Assembly (NCBI RefSeq): GCF_015690345.1
Contig: NZ_JADPUN010000120.1
Span: 1-53,344 of the forward strand
Length of the DNA stretch: 53,344 bases
DNA from: Plantactinospora alkalitolerans
GTDB taxonomy: Bacteria; Actinomycetota; Actinomycetes; Mycobacteriales; Micromonosporaceae
Direction: 5' to 3'
In this document: positions 1-12,081 of the stretch, one piece after another
How the letters are laid out: the number at the start of each line of letters is the position of its first letter
How positions within the stretch are numbered: the first letter of the stretch is position 1
Translations under genes and position numbers: made by a program
Notes under the pieces: generated by a model
What the model saw: only the letters and a program-made list of their open reading frames with translations
Databases searched by the model: none
What the model was told of the DNA's origin: nothing

Positions 1-2874
1 CAACCACCCGGCGCCCCCCGGCTCGGTCGAACCCGCGCGACGAGGCGTCGGTCCTGGGCCACCGGGGCCGCGCTACTGCTGCTCGCGACGGCCGCTCCGG
101 CGGTGCTCGCCCCCGCCGCCCCGGCCATGGCGCATACGATCAACGCGTCCGACTTCCAGCAGGTGACCCTGGCCCGCGGACTCGCCGAACTGGGCGAGCC
201 GATGTCGCTCGCGGTGCTGCCGGACCGCTCGGTCCTGCACACCGCCCGCAACGGCACGCTGCGCCGGACCGACGCCGCCGGCAACACCTCGGTGATCGGG
301 AACATTCCGGTCTACACCAACGACGAGGAGGGGTTGCAGGGCGTCGGGGTGGATCCCAACTTCGCCAGCAACCGGTACATCTACCTCTACCATTCCCCAC
401 CACTGTCCACGCCGAGCGGCAGTGCCCCGGCCACCGGCACCGCGGCGCAGTTCGCGCCGTTCAACGGGGTCAACCGGCTCTCCCGGTTCACCCTGAACTC
501 CGACAACACCGTCAACATGAGCAGCCAGGTGGTGGTGCTCGAGGTGGCGACGAACCGGGGGATGTGCTGCCACGTCGGCGGTGACATCGACTTCGACGCG
601 GCCGGCAACCTCTACCTCTCCACCGGCGACGACAGCAACCCGTTCGAGTCGTCCGGCTACACCCCGCTCGATGAGCGGACCAACCGCTACCCGTCGTACG
701 ACGCGCAGCGTTCCGCCGGCAACACCAACGACCTGCGGGGCAAGGTCCTGCGGATCAAGGTGAACGCGAACGGGACGTACTCGATCCCGTCCGGGAACCT
801 GTTCGCACCGGGCACCGCGAACACCCGGCCCGAGATCTACGCGATGGGCTTCCGGAACCCGTTCCGGCTCAGCGTCGACAAGGCCACCGGAGTCGTCTAC
901 GTCTCCGACTACGGCCCCGACGCCGGCTCGACCGACTCGAACCGGGGGCCCAGCGGCCAGGTCGAGTTCAACCGGGTCCCCTCGCCCGGCAACTACGGCT
1001 GGCCGTACTGCACCGGAACGAACACCAGCTCCGAGACGTACAACGACTACACCTTCCCGAGCGGGCCGAGCGGGTCGAAGTTCAACTGCACCGGCGGACC
1101 GACCAACAACTCGTTCCGGAACACCGGCCAGACCACACTGCCGCCGGCCCGCCCGGCCTGGATCAGGTACGCCGGTGACTCCGGCAGCCCGTCGGAGTTC
1201 GGCGGCGGCTCCGAGTCACCGCACGCCGGCCCGGTCTACCGGTACGACCCCAACAACCCGTCGGCCACCAAGTTCCCCTCCTCCTTCGACGGCCAGTTCT
1301 TCGCCACCGAGTTCGGCCGGGGCTGGATCAAGCCGATCCACGTCAACGCCGACGGCTCCAGGGGAACCATCGACTCCTTCCCGTGGAGCGGCAAGCAGGT
1401 GATGGACTCGGCGTTCGGTCCGGACGGTGCGTACTACGTGCTGGACTACGGCGCCGGCTGGGGCAACGGGGACGCCAACTCGGCGGTCTACCGGTTCGAC
1501 TACGTCGGCGGCGGCAACCGGGCGCCGATCGCGGTGGCCAACGCCACCCCGACCTCCGGGGCGGCACCGCTGACCGTGACCTTCTCCTCGGCCGGCTCGG
1601 TCGACCCGGAGGGCGGCTCGCTGACGTACTCCTGGAACTTCGGCGACGGCACCACCTCGACGGCGGCCAACCCGACGAAGACGTACAGCGCGGACGGGCA
1701 GTACACGGCGACGCTGACCGTACGGGATCCGTCCGGCGCGACCGGCAACGCCAGCGTGCCGATCAACGTCGGCAACACCGCGCCGACGGTCACCGTCAAC
1801 ACCCCGGCGTCCGGCCAGGTGGTGGCGTTCGGTGAGGCGGTGCCGTTCCAGGTCACCGTCACCGATCCCGAGGACGGCACGATCGACTGTTCCCGGGTCA
1901 GGATGACCTACCTGCTCGGACACGACAGCCACGCCCACGAGATCACCTCGACCACCGGCTGCTCCGGCACCATCACCATCCCGGTGGACGGCGAGCACGA
2001 CGACGCCGCGAACATCTTCCCGGTCTTCGACGCCCAGTACACCGACAACGGCGGGCTGACCACCCACAACCAGAGTGAACTGGCGCCGAAGGAGCGGCAG
2101 GCCGAGCACTACGACACCTCCTCCGGCGTCGCCAAGTACGCCAAGACCCCCGCCGAGGGCGGATACACCGTCGGTGACATCAACAACGGCGACTGGATCG
2201 CGTTCCAGCCGTACCGGTTGAACAACGTCAACGGGTTCACCGCCCGGGTCTCGTCGGCCGGTGCCGGCGGCACCCTCCAGATCCGGGCCGGCTCCGCCAC
2301 CGGCACGCTGCTCGGCAGCGCCACCGTGTCGGCCACCGGAAGCTGGGACACCTTCGCCACCGTCACCGGCACCATCAGCAACCCGCCAAGCGGCACCACC
2401 ACGCTCTACCTGACCTTCGCCGGCTCCGGCACCGGTTTCCTCTACGACCTGGACGCCTTCACCCTGACCACCGGCACCCCTCCCAGCAACACGGGGACCG
2501 GTCCGATCGTCGGGCTGGCCGGCAAGTGCCTGGAGATCGACGGCGGCAGCACCGCCGATGGTGCACAGGCACAGATCTGGAGCTGTACGGGTTCGGCGCA
2601 CCAGACCTGGACCCGCAACGGACAGACGCTGCGTACTCTCGGTAAGTGCCTGGACGTCAACGGCGCCGCGACCGCCAACGGCACCAAGATCCAACTTTGG
2701 ACCTGCAACGGGGGCAACGCCCAGAACTGGGCCGCACAGTCCGACGGCACCCTCCGCAACCCGTCGTCGGGTAAGTGCCTGGACGTCTCCAACAACAGCT
2801 CCACCGACGGCCAGAACGTCCACCTCTGGGACTGCATAAGCGGCGCCGCAAACCAGCGCTGGACCCTGCCCTGA
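1..2874 (+). CDS. Secreted glucose/sorbosone dehydrogenase-like protein with PKD, CBM6 and ricin-lectin domains (5' end outside window)
   Basis: The frame is open to the left edge, so the true start lies upstream; 957 residues are visible. Visible residues 9-44 form an Arg-rich then Leu/Ala-rich signal peptide, with likely cleavage after APAMA. Residues about 45-500 resemble the beta-propeller of soluble glucose/sorbosone dehydrogenases (GMCCHVGGDIDFD, YAMGFRNPFR, NYGWPYC), a family that oxidises sugars outside the cell, usually with PQQ. A PKD domain (501-597, WNFGDGT), an Ig-like segment, a CBM6-type carbohydrate-binding domain (about 697-825) and a ricin B-type beta-trefoil lectin (835-957) with repeated GKCL and Q.W motifs follow. 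The next gene has the same CBM6-lectin tail and is probably functionally linked. Family membership is clear. Substrate and cofactor are not visible. Confidence 0.85.
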   Translation, partial: QPPGAPRLGRTRATRRRSWATGAALLLLATAAPAVLAPAAPAMAHTINASDFQQVTLARGLAELGEPMSLAVLPDRSVLHTARNGTLRRTDAAGNTSVIGNIPVYTNDEEGLQGVGVDPNFASNRYIYLYHSPPLSTPSGSAPATGTAAQFAPFNGVNRLSRFTLNSDNTVNMSSQVVVLEVATNRGMCCHVGGDIDFDAAGNLYLSTGDDSNPFESSGYTPLDERTNRYPSYDAQRSAGNTNDLRGKVLRIKVNANGTYSIPSGNLFAPGTANTRPEIYAMGFRNPFRLSVDKATGVVYVSDYGPDAGSTDSNRGPSGQVEFNRVPSPGNYGWPYCTGTNTSSETYNDYTFPSGPSGSKFNCTGGPTNNSFRNTGQTTLPPARPAWIRYAGDSGSPSEFGGGSESPHAGPVYRYDPNNPSATKFPSSFDGQFFATEFGRGWIKPIHVNADGSRGTIDSFPWSGKQVMDSAFGPDGAYYVLDYGAGWGNGDANSAVYRFDYVGGGNRAPIAVANATPTSGAAPLTVTFSSAGSVDPEGGSLTYSWNFGDGTTSTAANPTKTYSADGQYTATLTVRDPSGATGNASVPINVGNTAPTVTVNTPASGQVVAFGEAVPFQVTVTDPEDGTIDCSRVRMTYLLGHDSHAHEITSTTGCSGTITIPVDGEHDDAANIFPVFDAQYTDNGGLTTHNQSELAPKERQAEHYDTSSGVAKYAKTPAEGGYTVGDINNGDWIAFQPYRLNNVNGFTARVSSAGAGGTLQIRAGSATGTLLGSATVSATGSWDTFATVTGTISNPPSGTTTLYLTFAGSGTGFLYDLDAFTLTTGTPPSNTGTGPIVGLAGKCLEIDGGSTADGAQAQIWSCTGSAHQTWTRNGQTLRTLGKCLDVNGAATANGTKIQLWTCNGGNAQNWAAQSDGTLRNPSSGKCLDVSNNSSTDGQNVHLWDCISGAANQRWTLP

Positions 2875-2880
2875 CGTGAA

Positions 2881-2928
2881 AGGAAGGGCCCCTTCTTATC
2901 GCATTTTGTAGAAGAAGGGGCCCTTCCT
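2881..2928 (+). terminator. Perfect 17-bp inverted repeat with GGGCCC arms
   Basis: Arms AGGAAGGGCCCCTTCTT (2881-2897) and its exact complement (2912-2928) flank a 14-base loop. It starts 6 bases after the dehydrogenase stop and ends 25 bases before the next start, so it can act as an attenuator or partial terminator between the two secreted-protein genes. There is no U-tract. I recall similar GGGCCC-rich hairpins being scattered in Micromonospora genomes, so it may also be a dispersed repeat. Confidence 0.6.
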
Positions 2929-2953
2929 AACCGCCCTCACGAGGAGAGCGACA

Positions 2954-5098
2954 ATGCGTAGACGACTGTCCCGCCCCAATCGGAAGCCGACCCGTACCCT
3001 GCTCGGCGTCGCCACCACCATGCTGGCGGTGCTGGCCTGCACCACGGTGCCGGCCGGCCCGGCCAGCGCCGCCGACGCCCCGTACGACGTCCTGGTCTTC
3101 TCCAAGACCGCCGGGTTCCGGCACGACGCGATCCCGGTCGGGATCCAGACGATCCAGCAACTCGGTGCGGCGAACAGCTTCACCGTGACCGCCACCGAGG
3201 ACGCGAACACGTTCAACACCAGCAACCTGGCCCAGTACGAGGCCGTGGTCTTCCTCAACACCACCGGCGACGTGCTCAACTCCACCCAGCAGAGCGCGTT
3301 CGAGTCCTACATCCGCGGCGGCAAGGGGTACGTCGGGGTGCACTCCGCCGCCGACACCGAGTACGACTGGTCGTTCTACGGCAACCTGGTCGGGGCGTAC
3401 TTCTCCTCGCATCCGGCGATCCAGCAGGCCAACGTGAAGGTGACGGACCGGGGGCACGCGGCAACCGCCCACCTGCCGCAGACCTGGACCCGCACCGACG
3501 AGTGGTACAACTTCCGGACCAACCCCCGGTCGACCGCCAAGGTGCTGGCGACGCTCGACGAGTCGTCGTACTCCGGCGGCGGGATGGGCGCGGACCATCC
3601 GCACGTCTGGTGCAAGACGTACGAGGGTGGCCGGTCCTTCTACACCGGCGCCGGGCACACCCAGGCGTCGTACAGCGACTCGGCCTTCCGGGCACACCTG
3701 CTCGGCGGCATCCGGTACGCGGCCGGCCGGTCCAAGGCCGACTGCCGACCGGAGAGCGGCTACAGCACCCTCTACAACGGCTCCACCACCGGCTGGTCCC
3801 AGGCCGGTCCGGGCAGCTTCAGCAACTCCGACGCCACGCTGACCTCGACCGGCGGGATGGGGCTGTACTGGTACAACGCGAAGCAGTTCTCGTCGTACTC
3901 GCTGAAGCTGGACTGGCGGATTCCCGGCGACGACAACTCCGGGGTCTTCATCGGCTTCCCGTCGTCGACCGATCCGCAGTCGGCGATCGACAACGGTTAC
4001 GAGATCCAGATCGACGCCACCGACACCTCGGACCGGACCACCGGATCGGTCTACGGCTTCAAGTCCGCGGACCTAGCGGCCCGGGACGCCGCGCTGAACG
4101 CGCCGGGCGAGTGGAACAGCTACGAACTGCTGGTCGAGGGGGAGCGGCTGCGGGTCTACCTGAACGGCGTACTGGTCAACGACTTCACCAACACCGATCC
4201 GGTGCGGTCGCTGGCCGGGTACATCGGGATCCAGAACCACGGCAGCGGCGACGACGCCTCGTTCCGGAACATCCGGATCAAGGAAATCGGCGGCACCGAC
4301 CCGAACCCGCCGACCAACACGACGATCCAGGCCGAGGCGTTCAGCGCACAGAGCGGGGTCACCGTGGTCAGCAAGGCCAGCGCCGTCGGCGGTGCGCTGA
4401 TGGGGTACCTCGACCCGGGTGACTGGGCGGCGTACAACGGGCAGAACCTGACCGGGGTCACCTCGCTGCGGGCCCGGATCGCCTCCGGCGGTGCCGGCGG
4501 CACTCTCCAGGTCCGGTCCGGTTCACAGACCGGTACGGTGCTCGGCACGGCGACGATCTCGAACACCGGTGGCTGGGAGAACTACGCCGAGGTGAGTGCC
4601 GCGCTCTCCGGGGTGCCGAGCGGCACGCAGAACCTGTACCTGACCGTCGCTGGTTCCGGCAGCGGGCTGTACGACGTCGACGAGTTCACCCTGCTGCGCA
4701 CCACCCCCGGCGGTTCCGGCACCGGTCCGATCGTCGGGCTGGCCGGCAAGTGCCTGGAGATCGACGGCGGGGCGACCGCCGACGGCAGCCAGGCGCAGAT
4801 CTCGACCTGTACCGGCTCGGCGCGGCAGACCTGGACGGTGAACGGTCAGACGTTGCGGGCCCTGGGCAAGTGCCTGGACGTCAACGGAGCAGGCACCGCC
4901 AACGGCACCAAGATCCAACTCTGGACCTGTACCGGTGGTGCGGCGCAGAACTGGGCTCCGCAGTCCGACGGCACCCTGCGCAACCCGTCGTCCGGAAAGT
5001 GCCTGGACGTGTCGAACAACAGTTCGGCGGACGGCCAGAACGTCCATCTCTGGAGCTGCACGTCCGGCGCCGCCAACCAGAAGTGGACCCTGCCCTGA
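2954..5098 (+). CDS. Secreted ThuA-domain protein with 3-keto-disaccharide hydrolase-like (DUF1080), CBM6 and ricin-lectin domains
   Basis: This 714-residue protein starts at ATG 2954 behind GAGGAGAG. An RRRLSRPNRK N-region and hydrophobic core end at GPASA-A (about residue 40), a typical Sec signal. Residues 42-260 match ThuA-like proteins (VLVFSKTAGFRHD, GVHSAADTEYDW, GAGHT); the family is linked to trehalose/keto-sugar use and has a glutamine-amidotransferase-like fold. Residues about 270-450 resemble DUF1080/3-keto-disaccharide hydrolase (DWRIPGDDNSGVFIGFP, NGYEIQIDATD). CBM6 (about 455-581) and a ricin trefoil (590-714) follow. With the upstream dehydrogenase it suggests extracellular oxidation and cleavage of a bound glycan; that pairing of roles is inference. 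Confidence 0.88.
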   Translation: MRRRLSRPNRKPTRTLLGVATTMLAVLACTTVPAGPASAADAPYDVLVFSKTAGFRHDAIPVGIQTIQQLGAANSFTVTATEDANTFNTSNLAQYEAVVFLNTTGDVLNSTQQSAFESYIRGGKGYVGVHSAADTEYDWSFYGNLVGAYFSSHPAIQQANVKVTDRGHAATAHLPQTWTRTDEWYNFRTNPRSTAKVLATLDESSYSGGGMGADHPHVWCKTYEGGRSFYTGAGHTQASYSDSAFRAHLLGGIRYAAGRSKADCRPESGYSTLYNGSTTGWSQAGPGSFSNSDATLTSTGGMGLYWYNAKQFSSYSLKLDWRIPGDDNSGVFIGFPSSTDPQSAIDNGYEIQIDATDTSDRTTGSVYGFKSADLAARDAALNAPGEWNSYELLVEGERLRVYLNGVLVNDFTNTDPVRSLAGYIGIQNHGSGDDASFRNIRIKEIGGTDPNPPTNTTIQAEAFSAQSGVTVVSKASAVGGALMGYLDPGDWAAYNGQNLTGVTSLRARIASGGAGGTLQVRSGSQTGTVLGTATISNTGGWENYAEVSAALSGVPSGTQNLYLTVAGSGSGLYDVDEFTLLRTTPGGSGTGPIVGLAGKCLEIDGGATADGSQAQISTCTGSARQTWTVNGQTLRALGKCLDVNGAGTANGTKIQLWTCTGGAAQNWAPQSDGTLRNPSSGKCLDVSNNSSADGQNVHLWSCTSGAANQKWTLP

Positions 5099-5145
5099 GC
5101 TGAACTGAACTGAACTGAACTGAACTGAACTGAACTGAGCTGAGC
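5096..5145 (+). repeat. TGAAC/TGAGC pentanucleotide microsatellite
   Basis: Ten consecutive 5-base units (TGAGC, seven TGAAC, two TGAGC) begin at the stop codon of the ThuA gene. Because the unit is 5 bases, TGA recurs in all three forward frames. Most likely a slippage-grown repeat. Confidence 0.9.
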
Positions 5146-5265
5146 TGGGCGGCGGGCGGCAGGGCGTGCGTTCCACGGTCGGGCTGGCCCCCGCCGCCCG
5201 CGCTCACGGGTGCACCGCGCTACCGCTCATCCACCCGCTCGGAGCCCTCGCCTCCGGGTCCGGGC

Positions 5266-5295
5266 AGCCCCGCCTTCCGATCGGGAGGCGGGGCT
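5266..5295 (+). terminator. Stem-loop in the 5.1-5.5 kb intergenic region
   Basis: AGCCCCGCCT (5266-5275) pairs perfectly with AGGCGGGGCT (5286-5295) around a 10-base loop that can itself pair weakly; TCCTT follows. It is probably the terminator of the secreted-protein pair. The rest of the roughly 420-base gap holds no convincing gene. Confidence 0.6.
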
Positions 5296-5518
5296 TCCTT
5301 GGCACGCCCGACACCGCCTAGAGTGGGCTTGGCGATCCTCGGTGATGGCCGGTGACCGGGCGGGAGGCGCAACCTGCCCGGCGAAGGTGCGGATACGCAC
5401 TGCCGGCCTCGTCGCCGGGGAATTCCGCCACCGTCCCGGACGGTCACCCTCGCCCCGGTCCACCGGCGCCACATCCGGCGCAGTCGCGAATCCCGCGTGA
5501 TCAACAGGGAGAAAGACC

Positions 5519-6526
5519 ATGGCGCGACCCATCACGCTCTTCACCGGCCAGTGGGCCGACCTACCGTTCGAGGAGGTGTGCCGGCTCGCCTCCGAATGGG
5601 GCTACGACGGGCTGGAGATCGCCTGTTGGGGCGATCACTTCGAGGTCGACAAGGCGCTCGCCGACGAGTCGTACGTCGAGCGCAAGCGGGAGACGCTGGC
5701 CAAGTACAACCTGAAGGTCTGGACGATCTCCAACCACCTGGTCGGGCAGGCGGTCTGCGACCACCCGATCGACGAGCGTCACCGGGACATCCTGCCGGCC
5801 CGGATCTGGGGCGACGGGGAACCGGAAGGGGTCCGGCAGCGGGCCGCCGAGGAGATCAAGGACACCGCCCGGGCGGCGGCGAAGCTCGGGGTCAAGACCG
5901 TCGTCGGATTCACCGGCTCGTCGATCTGGCACACCCTGGCCATGTTCCCGCCGGTCCCGCCGTCGATGATCGAGAAGGGGTACGAGGACTTCGCGAACCG
6001 GTTCAACCCGATCCTCGACGTCTTCGACGAGGTCGGCGTACGGTTCGCGCACGAGGTGCACCCCAGCGAGATCGCGTACGACTACTGGACCACCAAGCGG
6101 ACCCTGGAGGCGATCGGGAACCGCCCGGCGTTCGGGCTCAACTGGGACCCGTCGCACTTCGTCTGGCAGGAACTCGACCCGGTGAACTTCATCTTCGACT
6201 TCGCCGACCGGATCTACCACGTGGACTGCAAGGACGCGAAGGTGCGTACCGGGGATGGGCGGCGGGGGCGGCTCGCCTCCCACCTGCCCTGGGCGGACCT
6301 GCGCCGGGGTTGGGACTTCGTCTCCACCGGCCACGGCGACGTGCCCTGGGAGGACTCGTTCCGGGCGCTGAACGCGATCGGATACGACGGCCCGATCTCG
6401 GTCGAGTGGGAGGACGCCGGGATGGACCGGCTGGTCGGTGCTCCCGAGGCGTTGCAGTTCGTCCGGCGGCTGGCCTTCGACGCCCCGAGCGCGGCGTTCG
6501 ACGCCGCGTTCAGCAGCAAGGACTGA
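5519..6526 (+). CDS. Sugar phosphate isomerase/epimerase (xylose isomerase-like TIM barrel)
   Basis: 335 residues from ATG 5519, preceded by AGGGAGAAAG. The sequence matches AP-endonuclease-2/xylose-isomerase-like TIM barrels: [19 protein letters not shown] at the N-terminus, metal-site acidic/His positions in [11 protein letters not shown] (near 180), [11 protein letters not shown] (near 204), YHVDCKDAK (near 233) and [10 protein letters not shown] near the C-terminus. The family isomerises or epimerises sugars and keto-sugars in the cytoplasm. Position next to the dehydrogenase and ThuA genes suggests it handles the products of the same carbohydrate pathway. The gene has its own roughly 420-base upstream gap, so it is probably transcribed separately. 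Substrate unknown. Confidence 0.88.
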   Translation: MARPITLFTGQWADLPFEEVCRLASEWGYDGLEIACWGDHFEVDKALADESYVERKRETLAKYNLKVWTISNHLVGQAVCDHPIDERHRDILPARIWGDGEPEGVRQRAAEEIKDTARAAAKLGVKTVVGFTGSSIWHTLAMFPPVPPSMIEKGYEDFANRFNPILDVFDEVGVRFAHEVHPSEIAYDYWTTKRTLEAIGNRPAFGLNWDPSHFVWQELDPVNFIFDFADRIYHVDCKDAKVRTGDGRRGRLASHLPWADLRRGWDFVSTGHGDVPWEDSFRALNAIGYDGPISVEWEDAGMDRLVGAPEALQFVRRLAFDAPSAAFDAAFSSKD

Positions 6527-6618
6527 GGTACGCGGTCAGCAGCAGGGACTGAGGTACGCGGTCAGCAGCGGGGACTGGGACAGCGCGGTCAGCAGCAGGG
6601 ACTGGGACTGGGCGCGCT
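6511..6618 (+). repeat. About four tandem copies of a 26-bp unit spanning the isomerase stop codon
   Basis: Units start at 6511, 6537, 6563 and 6590, each beginning CAGCAGC(A/G)(A/G)GGACTG. Units 1 and 2 differ by one base; units 3 and 4 are diverged. Unit 1 encodes the last residues (SSKD) and the TGA stop of the isomerase, so the array is an expansion of the gene's own 3' end. Confidence 0.85.
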
Positions 6619-6630
6619 CATGGACAGGGT

Positions 6631-6664
6631 GAAGGGGTCGGCCCGGTAGCGGGTCGACCCCTTC
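6631..6664. terminator. Bidirectional-type hairpin between convergent genes
   Basis: GAAGGGGTCG (6631-6640) and CGACCCCTTC (6655-6664) form a perfect 10-bp stem with a 14-base loop. It lies between the plus-strand isomerase and the minus-strand small protein. Confidence 0.65.
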
Positions 6665-6700
6665 GTCCAACACGGGACCGGGTGCCTCGAGGTGCCTCGG

Positions 6701-7087
6701 TCAGAACGTGGTGCCGTTGGCTCCCGACCCGGATGCCGCCGCCCGCGAGGCGGGCGTCGTCGCCGAGCCGGATGACGGGGTCTTCTTGGCCGATGATCCG
6801 ACGCCCGAGTCGGCGTAGCTGCCGCCGTCTCCGGAGCCCAGTTCGGCCGACCCGCCGTTGCCCGTACCCAGTTTCTCGCCCAGCCGGGTGTGGCTGAGTC
6901 GATCCTTGCCCTCGGTGTAGAGCCGGTTGGCCTGGGCCTGAGCCACGCCGGCCGCTTCCTGCACCGTCGGGTGGTCGAGGACCTGACGGCCCTTGAGGAC
7001 CAGCTCCTCGTACCTCTCCCGGCCCGCGCGGGCGCCCAGGACGAAGCCCACAGCCAGCCCGCCGACGAACCACAGCTTTCCGCGCAT
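6701..7087 (-). CDS. Small YtxH-like membrane-anchored protein
   Basis: 128 residues. The start is ATG at 7085-7087, chosen because GGAGAGGAG lies just upstream on the minus strand; the frame is open further but has no better start. The N-terminus RGKLWFVGGLAVGFVLGARAG is one membrane segment followed by the RAGRERYEEL motif common in actinobacterial YtxH-like proteins. A middle amphipathic region and a Ser/Gly/Ala-rich low-complexity tail follow. Function unknown; a membrane-anchored stress or envelope role is usual for the family. Convergent with the isomerase. Confidence 0.75.
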   Translation of the reverse strand: MRGKLWFVGGLAVGFVLGARAGRERYEELVLKGRQVLDHPTVQEAAGVAQAQANRLYTEGKDRLSHTRLGEKLGTGNGGSAELGSGDGGSYADSGVGSSAKKTPSSGSATTPASRAAASGSGANGTTF

Positions 7088-7360
7088 GACGGCTCCTCTC
7101 CATGTCTGACGCGGTCGAGTGCCTCCGGGTCTCACCGGTAGGCGACCGTGTCGCGCCTGCGTTGTCTGTCCCCAAGTCGGTACCCATCCTCCACCGATGT
7201 CATGCCTGGTTGTGGCCCGCATAGCGATTTGTCCGGATATCTGGCAGGTCGTGTCGCCGGCACCGTCGGGCAATAACCCGGTAGCCCGGCACCCCCGTCT
7301 GTCCTGTACTCTTGTCCCGTCGCACGGCAACCGGAGAGATCCAGTGCCGGGCCACGGCGA

Positions 7361-7433
7361 TCCCCCGTAGCTCAATTGGCAGAGCAGCCGGCTGTTAACC
7401 GGCAGGTTTTTGGTTCGAGTCCAAACGGGGGAG
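7361..7433 (+). tRNA. tRNA-Asn (anticodon GTT)
   Basis: A complete cloverleaf. Acceptor TCCCCCG (7361-7367) pairs with CGGGGGA (7426-7432), with discriminator G; the D-arm uses GCTC/GAGC, the anticodon loop is CTGTTAA and the T-loop TTCGAGT. CCA is not encoded. The 3' end doubles as the left attachment core of the 13-kb island; the downstream DNA now belongs to the island. Confidence 0.95.
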
Positions 7434-7436
7434 CTT
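7419..7436 (+). repeat. attL-like core at the tRNA-Asn 3' end
   Basis: GTCCAAACGGGGGAGCTT covers part of the tRNA T-arm, the 3' acceptor strand and three bases beyond. The identical 18 bases recur at 20392-20409 in the same orientation. Left and right flanks differ immediately outside the core. Confidence 0.85.
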
Positions 7437-8050
7437 CTGGTCAGGGAGGACACCCCGGTTCGCCGGAGGAGTTGATCTCCGGCCCTCGGTTCGGCCACAC
7501 CCTACGGTTTCTCGGCATGACGGGTGTCCGCCCAGCCCAGGTGGCGGCATGGCTCGAGCAACGACTGTGATCTGAACCGTGCTGGAAGCCGCTGCCTCTC
7601 ATGGTCCGGCGGAGCCTCTCACCTATATCGGCGGAGCCTCCTGCTTCGGGCCGGGGTGAACCCGATGGGCTGCGACCGCAACGTCCCGGTACGGCCAAAG
7701 CTGAGGGCCGGAACCGAACCTCCTTGAACAACCGAGGGTGCGAAGGTCGGGAGGACCGCGCAGTTCTGCGCCGAATCTCGATCCAGTTTGTGCTTCAGCA
7801 GTGCGGCTCGTAGTGCCGATTGACGCACGCTAATGAGAGCTCGAGGCCGCATCCGTCATCGAGTTGAGGGATCGCGGCGCCTAGCTGATCTTCGAGCCGG
7901 ACGGCACCGAGCGTTCCGCCAGGCGCGTCCGGCGCGCGGCGTCAAAGAATTTCCGGTTGGTCATTCCTTCGCTCCGACCCGTCCCATACCACCACTCAGT
8001 AGGGCTTTTCCGTGTTCGGGGCACACACCGAAAAGCCGCAGTTGGACGTT
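7437..8050. other. Intergenic left arm of the island, no gene recognised
   Basis: About 610 bases between the attachment core and the dpgA promoter. This is where an integrase gene usually sits in tRNA islands, but I find no recombinase motif in any frame; the short open frames look random. A single TTGGAC half-site lies at 8042-8047, just upstream of the promoter. Confidence 0.5.
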
Positions 8051-8053
8051 CAA

Positions 8054-8082
8054 TTGACGATCTCCGTGGGTCCGCCTAATGT
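8054..8082 (+). promoter_or_regulatory. Probable sigma70-type promoter of the dpg operon
   Basis: TTGACG (8054-8059), a 17-base spacer and TAATGT (8077-8082) match the housekeeping consensus well for a high-GC genome. The leader to the dpgA start is about 85 bases. The TTGGAC half-site at 8042-8047 abuts the -35 but lacks a good partner. Confidence 0.55.
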
Positions 8083-8169
8083 CCGGCTGGTCGAATCACC
8101 GACGCAGAAAGGGTCCGGGGAAATGTCGGAAAAGAAGATGAAGCGGATTCTGCGGAGCAAGCTGCGCAC

Positions 8170-9296
8170 GTGGGGGTGGATGTACCGATGACAACACTCG
8201 CGGTTCGCGCGGAGGACGCGTCCGTACTCGCTCGTAGGCCCGCCATCACCCGGATGGCCGGCGTGGGCACCGCCGTGGCCGGCACCCCGATCTCGCAGCC
8301 CGAACTGCTCGGCCTGCTGGAGATCACCAACCCGAAGATCCGCTCGGTCTATCTGAACAGCGCGATCGATCGTCGCCACCTCACCTTGCCCGCCGCCGAC
8401 GAGCACGGTCGCCGGGCTCCCGAGCCGCAGGGCGACCTCCTCGACAAGCACAAGCGGATCGCGATCGAGATGGGCGCTCAGGCCCTGCTCACCGCAGTGC
8501 AGCGGGCCGGCGCCACGCTGGCCGACCTGCGCCACCTCTGCTGCGTGACCTCCACAGGCTTCCTCACCCCGGGCCTGAGCGCGCTACTCATGCGGGAACT
8601 CGGTATCGACCCGCGGTGCAGCCGTTCGGACATCGTGGGGATGGGCTGCAATGCCGGCCTGAACGCGCTCAACGTGGTGTCCGGCTGGTCGGCCGCGCAC
8701 CCGGGGGAACTGGCCGTTGTGCTCTGCAGCGAGGCGTGCTCCGCCGCGTATGCCCTGGACGGCACCATGCGCACCACCGTGGTGAACAGTCTCTTCGGCG
8801 ACGGCGCGGCCGCCGTGGCGCTGGTCGCGGACTCGGGTGTCGGGGACGGCAGCGCGGGCGGCCCGCGGATTCTCAAGTTCGCCAGCTACCTGATCACCGA
8901 CGCGATCGACGCCATGCGCTACGAATGGGACCGCGAAAAGGACAGGTTCAGCTTCTTCCTTGACCCGCAGATCCCGTACGTCGTGGGAGCGCATGCCGAA
9001 ACCGTGATCGGCACCCTGCTGGACGGAACGGGTCTGCGCCGCAGTGACATCGCGCACTGGCTGGTGCACTCCGGCGGCAAGAAAGTGATCGACGCGGTGG
9101 TGGTGAATCTCGGGCTGACCCGGCACGATGTCCGGCACACCATCGGTGTGCTGCGCGATTACGGAAACGTCTCCAGCGGTTCCTTCCTCTTCTCCTACGA
9201 ACGCCTGGCCGACGAGGGTGTTGCTCGGCCGGGAGAATACGGCGTTCTGATGACCATGGGTCCGGGCTCGACGATCGAAATGGCGCTGGTCCAGTG

Positions 9297-9300
<4 letters not shown>
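8170..9300 (+). CDS. dpgA: 3,5-dihydroxyphenylacetyl-CoA synthase (type III PKS), DpgA
   Basis: DpgA condenses four malonyl-CoA into 3,5-dihydroxyphenylacetyl-CoA, the first step to 3,5-dihydroxyphenylglycine (Dpg). The catalytic Cys lies in GMGCNAGLNALN, the His in WLVHSGGKKVID and the Asn in RDYGNVSSGSF; CCVTSTGFLTPGLSA and MTMGPGSTIEMALVQW at the C-terminus are hallmark DpgA segments. Up to 376 residues from GTG 8170; ATG 8188, with GGGGGTGG upstream, and GTG 8176 are in-frame alternatives. I keep the longest because homologues, as I recall them, have a matching short leader before MTT. It is first in a tight operon with dpgB-D. Confidence 0.95.

Positions 9301-12081
<2,781 letters not shown>

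Noticed and set aside
8042-8047. TTGGAC half-site before dpgA as a StrR-type operator
   Set aside because: The expected partner 17 bases away is GGGCAC, only 3 of 6. Kept only as a half-site note. The same applies to 12257 and 18616.
7437-8050. An integrase gene next to the tRNA
   Set aside because: No tyrosine- or serine-recombinase motif in any frame; only short random frames.
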